Source: Lacunisphaera limnophila
Lineage (GTDB): Bacteria; Verrucomicrobiota; Verrucomicrobiia; Opitutales; Opitutaceae
Direction of reading: 5' to 3'
DNA length: 64,000 nucleotides
Assembly: GCF_001746835.1 (NCBI RefSeq)
Contig: NZ_CP016094.1
Location: forward strand, 186,001 to 250,000
Part shown: piece after piece, positions 59,324 to 64,000 of the stretch
How positions within the stretch are numbered: position 1 is the stretch's first letter
How the letters are laid out: every line of letters starts with the position of its first letter
Program-made: the position numbers and the translations under genes
Notes under the pieces: generated by a model
The model's database searches: none
What the model saw: the letters and a program-made list of their open reading frames with translations, nothing else
Told to the model about the DNA's origin: nothing

Positions 59324-61435
59324 TTAAGGTCGCGCCGCGCGCGCCCGGGCCAGCGCCTCCGCGATCTCGCGGTCGCCCGGCCGCAGCCCCGCCAGCACTT
59401 CCAGGTGGGGGCGCGCCTCCGCCGGCCGGTTCAGGTGCATCAACAGCAGCAGGGCCAGCGTGCGCCGCGGTTCAAAATACGCCGGCTGCAACCGCACTGC
59501 CTCGGCGAATTGCTCCATCGCCTCCCCCGGCCGGTCGGCCTCCAGCAGCACATTGCCCAGGTTGTTCCGCGCCTCGGCATGCCCCGGCTCGAGCCGGATC
59601 GCCGCCCGATAGTGGTCCGCCGCCGCCTCGATCCGCCCGAGCGCGGCACAGGCGTTGCCGGCGTTGAACTGCATCTCCGCCGCCTCGGGCTGGAGCCGGA
59701 TCGCCTCCTCCAGCTGCACCAGCGCCTCGGCCGGACGGTTCGCGTCGATCAGCCAGTTGCCATAGCTGTTGCGCGCGCCGGCAAACCCCGGCTGCAGGCG
59801 CACCGCCTCCGCGTAAAGCCGCCCCGCTTCCTCCGCCTGGCCCGCGGCCCGCAGCAGGTTCGCCAGGTTGTTGTGCGTGGCCGCATGGTCCGGCCCGACC
59901 CGCAGCGCCTCGCGGTAGGTGGCGATGGCCTCGTCCCGTCGCTCCTGCCGCGTGAGGACCAGCGCCAGGTTGTACAGCGGCTCCGGCGAGCCCGGAGCCA
60001 GCGCGATCGCCGCGCGCAGGTGCCGCTCCGCCTCGTCCAAGCGCCCGCGGGCCTGCTCGGCCAGACCGAGATTGTGGTGCGCCCGCGCATTCGCGGGACG
60101 CTTCGCCACGGTGTCGGCCCACAGCCCCTCCGCGGTCGCATAATCGGCATTGCGGGCGTAGGTCACCCCGCCGGCCAACCCGGCCAGCAACCCCAGCACG
60201 GGCCACGCCCGCCGCCCGAGCGCGGCCACCAAGCCACCGGCCACCACCAGCACCGGCGCGACCAGCGCCAGGTACATCCGGTGCTCGGCCATCGTCTGCG
60301 TGACCACCGGCACGATGCTCGAACTCGGCGCCAGCAGCGCAAAAAACCACGCGCCGATAAACCCCAGGACCGGCCGGCGCCACAGCGCGAAGATTGTGAC
60401 GCCCAGCAAGCCGACCAAAAACAACGCCTGCCCCCACACCGCCCCCAGGCTTTCGACCGTCGCGATGCCATAGTCAAAGACCAGCGGGTGCGGCCAGACC
60501 ACCAGGCGCAGGTAATGGACGATCGCCTGGCACTGGGTCAGCGCGTATTCCCACGGCGACACCTCGATGCCAAATCCCGCGGTGCCACCCCGGCCCGCCG
60601 TGCCCGCCACCAACGCCGCCAGCACCAGCCAGGTCCCGCCCAAACCCAGGTAATACCGCCAGCGCCGCTGCCACGCCGCGCGGAATCCGCCGGCCACAAA
60701 GGTCCGGTCATAGAGCAAAATCATCAACGGCGCCGTCACCATCACCTCCTTGCACGCCATGCCCGCCAGGCAGGCCCCGACCGACAGCAGCAGCCAGTTC
60801 CGCCGCCCGCCCGTCTCCGGCTTCCGGTTGCCCGTCTCAAGTTTCTCCACCGCCCGGATGAACCCATAAAGCGCCAGCAGGTAACACAGCCCCATCATCG
60901 CCTCTGCCCGCTGCACGATGTAGGTCACCGCCGCTGTTTGCAGCGGGTGCACCAGCCAGATCGCCGCCACGAAAAACGCCACCCCCCACGCATGCTCGGG
61001 CAAGAGTTTGCTCCCCCCTGGAGCGCGGGCGACCCCGCCCGTGGGATTGCCGCCCTCCCCGCCCGGCCGCCCCACCAGCGTCCGCCGCACGATCCCGAAC
61101 AACACCAACCCCGCCAGGCCATGGACCGCCAGGTTGAAGAGATGATACCCGATGACCGCCTCACCCCCCAGCGCATGGTTCACCGCCAGGCTCAGGTTGA
61201 CGAGCGGACGCCCGCTCACGGTGACGCCCCCGTCCTCCAAGTGCGGAAAAATCACCCCGCTCAACGGCCACAACTGCCGGATGCTCGGGTTGTGCACGAT
61301 CGCCGGACCATCATCCAAGACAAACGGCCCGCGCAGGCTATTATGATACGAAACCGCCAGCAACAGGAGCAGGCCGCATCCCGCCACCCAAGCCGGGCCG
61401 CGTCCGGGGAGCCGGGTCGGAGGATTCGCTTTCAC
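59324..61435 (-). CDS. TPR-repeat multi-pass membrane protein
   Basis: 703 residues. Multi-pass N-terminal half (SYHNSLRGPFVLDDGPAIVH; VAAIWLVHPLQTAAVTYIVQR) like TMTC/PMT proteins, then about eight tetratricopeptide repeats (NLGLAEQARGRLDEAERHLRAAIAL). Paralogue of the protein at 48359. An inserted segment (KLETGNRKPETG, encoded near 60811-60845) looks like a short repeat read in frame in a loop. Divergent from the TonB receptor at 61713. Confidence 0.85.
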   Translation of the reverse strand: MKANPPTRLPGRGPAWVAGCGLLLLLAVSYHNSLRGPFVLDDGPAIVHNPSIRQLWPLSGVIFPHLEDGGVTVSGRPLVNLSLAVNHALGGEAVIGYHLFNLAVHGLAGLVLFGIVRRTLVGRPGGEGGNPTGGVARAPGGSKLLPEHAWGVAFFVAAIWLVHPLQTAAVTYIVQRAEAMMGLCYLLALYGFIRAVEKLETGNRKPETGGRRNWLLLSVGACLAGMACKEVMVTAPLMILLYDRTFVAGGFRAAWQRRWRYYLGLGGTWLVLAALVAGTAGRGGTAGFGIEVSPWEYALTQCQAIVHYLRLVVWPHPLVFDYGIATVESLGAVWGQALFLVGLLGVTIFALWRRPVLGFIGAWFFALLAPSSSIVPVVTQTMAEHRMYLALVAPVLVVAGGLVAALGRRAWPVLGLLAGLAGGVTYARNADYATAEGLWADTVAKRPANARAHHNLGLAEQARGRLDEAERHLRAAIALAPGSPEPLYNLALVLTRQERRDEAIATYREALRVGPDHAATHNNLANLLRAAGQAEEAGRLYAEAVRLQPGFAGARNSYGNWLIDANRPAEALVQLEEAIRLQPEAAEMQFNAGNACAALGRIEAAADHYRAAIRLEPGHAEARNNLGNVLLEADRPGEAMEQFAEAVRLQPAYFEPRRTLALLLLMHLNRPAEARPHLEVLAGLRPGDREIAEALARARAARP
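60811..60845. repeat. Short repeat inserted in TPR-protein gene
   Basis: Two CCCGTCTC units 20 bases apart around CTTCCGGTT encode ETGNRKPETG-type peptide, which I associate with interspersed repeats in this lineage (memory, not checked). Confidence 0.45.
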
Positions 61436-61712
61436 AGGTGCTGAGGGGATGACGGTTTACGAACTGTGGAAACAGTTTTCTGCCGGGGAGTTCAACCATT
61501 TCCGGATCGCGGAAATCACCTCCGCCCATGGCAGTCATCCTGCTTCCGACCCGGGGTCTAATTGTCCTTGGTTACAGTCCTGCAACTTCCTTCGGTTGTG
61601 AACAATCGGAGGGGGGTGCGAGCTTGACTATGACACGGGCGCTGCGTTCGCTCGCAAAACCTGAAACCCGGGCTCAACCCGGCGCACGTAATAACATCCA
61701 CTGCATCACACC
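61436..61712. other. Divergent promoter region between TPR protein and TonB receptor
   Basis: 277 bases without a gene. Contains a small hairpin AACTGT-GGAA-ACAGTT (61462-61477) and a TTGACT word at 61624-61629; no complete promoter or riboswitch could be recognised. Confidence 0.4.
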
Positions 61713-64000
61713 ATGCACAAACCGTTCATCAAATCGTTCGTACTCTCCGTGGTCACGGCTCTCGCCCTGACGCTCGCGCCCACCACCTGGGCCCAAATCA
61801 CGTCATCGGGCCTCACCGGCACCGTCCGTGGCGCCGATGGCGCCCCGATCGCCGGCGCCAACGTCACCGCCGTCTACACCCCGACGAACGCGACCTTCAC
61901 CGCCGTCAGCACCGCGGCCGGCCGCTACAACTTCCGCGGCCTCCCGGTCGGCGGTCCCTACACCATCTCGGCCAGCTCCACCGGCTTCAATGACGCCCGC
62001 CTCGAGGACGTCTATTCCGTCCTCGGCACCGACGTCGAAGTCGGCCTGACGCTCAAGTCCGACGTCATCCAGCTCGAGAAATTCACCGTCGGCGGCGCCC
62101 GCACCGACCTCGACGGCTCGGCCACCGGTTCCGGCCTCACCATCTCCAGCGACCAGATCGGCGCCAAGCCGACTTCCGAGCGCTCCCTCGCCGACATGAT
62201 CAGCGCCTCCCCGCTCGTCACCCTCCGCGACACCTTCGGCGACCGTGAAGAGTCCCAGATCACCGCCGTCGGCCAGAACAACCGTTACAACTCCATCCAG
62301 ATCGACGGTTCCCGCATCAACGACACCTTCGGCCTCAACGCCACCGGTCTCGCCTCCTTCTTCAACCCGCTGTCCCTCGACACCATCGAGCAGCTAGCCG
62401 TCGCCATCTCCCCCTACGACGTCCGCCAGGCGGGCTTCACCGGCGCCTCCATCAACGCCGTGACCAAGTCCGGCACGAACACCTTCAAGGGCTCCGTCTA
62501 TTACTACTTCCGCGGCGATGATTTCGCCGGTCTCCAGCTGCAGGGCGACAACCCCCGCGACCTGGTTGAGCGCGGCGTGTCCGTCCTCCCGAAGCTCGAG
62601 CGCCAGACCTATGGCGCCACCCTCGGCGGCCCCATCATCAAGAACAAGCTCTTCTTCTTCGTGAACTACGAGAAGTTCGAGAGCGTCAGCGCCGGCCGCG
62701 ACGCCATCTTCGAAAACCCCGCCAATGAGGCCCAGATCCTCGCCAAGCTCGACGAGTTCTCCACCGCCGCCGGCAAGGACATCGACTGGGGCTCCACCGT
62801 CACCGAGCAGACTTCCAACGTCGCCGAGGACGAGAAGATCTCCGCCAAGCTCGACTGGCAGATCAACCAGGACCACCGCGCCACCCTCCGCTACACCACC
62901 ACCGAGGGCGAGATCCCGCAGTTCGGCGTCTACGCCAGCGGCACGATCAACCTCAACGGCGCGGGCTCCAGCCCCACCGGCGGCCTGATCAACACCCCGG
63001 ACGGCCACTTCTACTCGCAGACCCGCAAGGAGAAGACCATCGCCGGCCAGGTGAACAGCCAGTGGACCCCGAGCTTCAAGACCGAGATCCGCTATTCCAC
63101 CACCACCCAGGACCAGCTCACGCCCGTTAACACCGTCGGCCCGGCCATCCAGATCAACGGCGTCCCCGGCGTCCTCACCAACGGCACCCCCACCACCGGC
63201 ACCTATGTGGTCGGCACCGAGCAGTTCCGCCAGGGCAACGTGATCGGCGTCGAGAGCGAGCAGATGGCCGCCATCGGCGACTACTTCTGGAAGGACGTCG
63301 TCTTCACCGGCGGCATCGAGCGCGAACAGACCGACTTCTACAATCTGTTCCGCCAGGGCTCCTACGGCATGGTCCACTTCTCCTCCCTGGCCAACTTCCT
63401 GGCCGGCACCCCGGCCCGCATCACGCGCAACGTCTATGACCCGAACGTCCGCAACGTGGCCGATGTCTCCGACCTCGCCACCACCGGCATCTTCGGCCAG
63501 GCCCGCTGGGACGTGAACTCCCGCCTGACCGTCACCGGCGGCCTGCGCTACGAGTTCGTCGAGAGCTCCACCCCGGAGCTGAACCCGGCCTTCCAGTCCG
63601 CCACCGGCTTCCGCAACGACGGCACGCCCGACGGCACCTCCAGCATCTCGCCCCGCCTCGGCTTCAACCTGGCGCTGGATGACGATCGCACCACCCAGAT
63701 CCGCGGCGGCATCGGCCACTTCTTCGGCCGCGCCCCGTGGGTGATCTTCTCGAACTCCTACGGCCAGACCGGCGTCGGCAGCGGCTCCCTCGACTCCGCT
63801 CAGGGCCAGCTCCCGACCTCCCTCACCGCCTACCTCGCCCAGTTCGATCCGGCCAACCCGATCGGCACCTACGTCGACAACCCGGCGATCCGCCGCGAGG
63901 TCAACTGGGTCGATGACGAGGTCGAGCTGCCCCAGTCCTGGCGCGCCAACCTCGCCTTCGAGCGCAAGATCTCGTTCCTCGACACCGTCTTCACCGCCGA
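61713..64000 (+). CDS. Oar-like TonB-dependent receptor, 3'-partial
   Basis: Open from the ATG at 61713 to the right edge (at least 762 residues). Signal peptide (KSFVLSVVTALALTLAPTTWAQ), then a carboxypeptidase-regulatory-like beta-sandwich (ITSSGLTGTVRGADGAPIAGAN, residues about 25-110) and the plug with QIDGSRINDTFGLNATGL and AGFTGASINAVTKSGTNTF, as in Oar-type transporters. The barrel continues beyond the window. Probably takes up proteins, peptides or glycans. Confidence 0.92.
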   Translation, partial: MHKPFIKSFVLSVVTALALTLAPTTWAQITSSGLTGTVRGADGAPIAGANVTAVYTPTNATFTAVSTAAGRYNFRGLPVGGPYTISASSTGFNDARLEDVYSVLGTDVEVGLTLKSDVIQLEKFTVGGARTDLDGSATGSGLTISSDQIGAKPTSERSLADMISASPLVTLRDTFGDREESQITAVGQNNRYNSIQIDGSRINDTFGLNATGLASFFNPLSLDTIEQLAVAISPYDVRQAGFTGASINAVTKSGTNTFKGSVYYYFRGDDFAGLQLQGDNPRDLVERGVSVLPKLERQTYGATLGGPIIKNKLFFFVNYEKFESVSAGRDAIFENPANEAQILAKLDEFSTAAGKDIDWGSTVTEQTSNVAEDEKISAKLDWQINQDHRATLRYTTTEGEIPQFGVYASGTINLNGAGSSPTGGLINTPDGHFYSQTRKEKTIAGQVNSQWTPSFKTEIRYSTTTQDQLTPVNTVGPAIQINGVPGVLTNGTPTTGTYVVGTEQFRQGNVIGVESEQMAAIGDYFWKDVVFTGGIEREQTDFYNLFRQGSYGMVHFSSLANFLAGTPARITRNVYDPNVRNVADVSDLATTGIFGQARWDVNSRLTVTGGLRYEFVESSTPELNPAFQSATGFRNDGTPDGTSSISPRLGFNLALDDDRTTQIRGGIGHFFGRAPWVIFSNSYGQTGVGSGSLDSAQGQLPTSLTAYLAQFDPANPIGTYVDNPAIRREVNWVDDEVELPQSWRANLAFERKISFLDTVFTA

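Noticed and set aside
59405-61444. Long plus-strand frame opposite the second TPR gene
   Set aside because: Arg/Gln/His-rich shadow without recognisable domain.

Overview
The window looks like a chromosome segment of a Verrucomicrobiota bacterium, most likely an Opitutaceae member (inference). It is GC-rich and has three PEP-CTERM secreted proteins, verrucomicrobial-style TonB receptors (one with an Oar-like N-terminal regulatory domain), a GIDE-LemA membrane protein, DUF3472 and many small secreted proteins. Genes are mostly single or in two- to three-gene sets on both strands. I found no rRNA, tRNA, CRISPR array, prophage or insertion sequence.

Layout. 1-2874: cobalamin-dependent methionine synthase, cut by the left edge and carrying three short repeat-like in-frame insertions. 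2988-4698: two divergent PEP-CTERM genes. 4907-15734: an acyltransferase, small lipoprotein and secreted proteins, a cupin, DUF3472, DUF4256, SRPBCC, a third PEP-CTERM protein and a GIDE-LemA protein. 15933-17975: an ATP-grasp ligase and zinc metallopeptidase operon. 17216-27460: a head-to-tail tandem repeat of about 5.12 kb. 26440-35861: OPT transporter, DTW-domain tRNA modifier, phosphoesterase, cyclic-nucleotide-binding protein, RRM protein, FKBP isomerase, an ArsR/AHSA1/DUF899 cassette and an HDOD protein. 35941-48315: carbohydrate and nutrient genes (GH78, EEP hydrolase, TonB receptor, GH43, esterase, PQQ dehydrogenase with a heme c site). 48359-61435: two TPR membrane proteins, aldo/keto reductase, two paralogous single-domain response regulators around a frameshifted M3 oligopeptidase, pseudouridine synthase, F420-type reductase, M20 peptidase, a second cyclic-nucleotide-binding protein and a hemolysin-III protein. 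61713-64000: start of an Oar-like TonB receptor, cut by the right edge.

The main structural observation is the tandem repeat. Copy A (17216-22343) and copy B (22344-27460) abut exactly, start and end inside genes, and differ mainly by single-base indels. Where copy A is damaged copy B is intact, and the reverse. This is what two error-rich overlapping contig ends look like when joined without trimming, so I think the duplication is an assembly artefact and the frameshifted genes in it are not real pseudogenes. The true locus is probably single copy: peptidase, membrane protein, fasciclin, CBM-like protein, coiled-coil lipoprotein, OPT transporter.

A second theme is short palindromic or low-complexity repeats, both between genes and inserted in frame within coding sequence (metH, the TPR protein at 59324-61435). 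I did not find a clearly new defence, mobile or biosynthetic system. The least understood items are the ATP-grasp/metallopeptidase pair and several secreted proteins without a recognised family.
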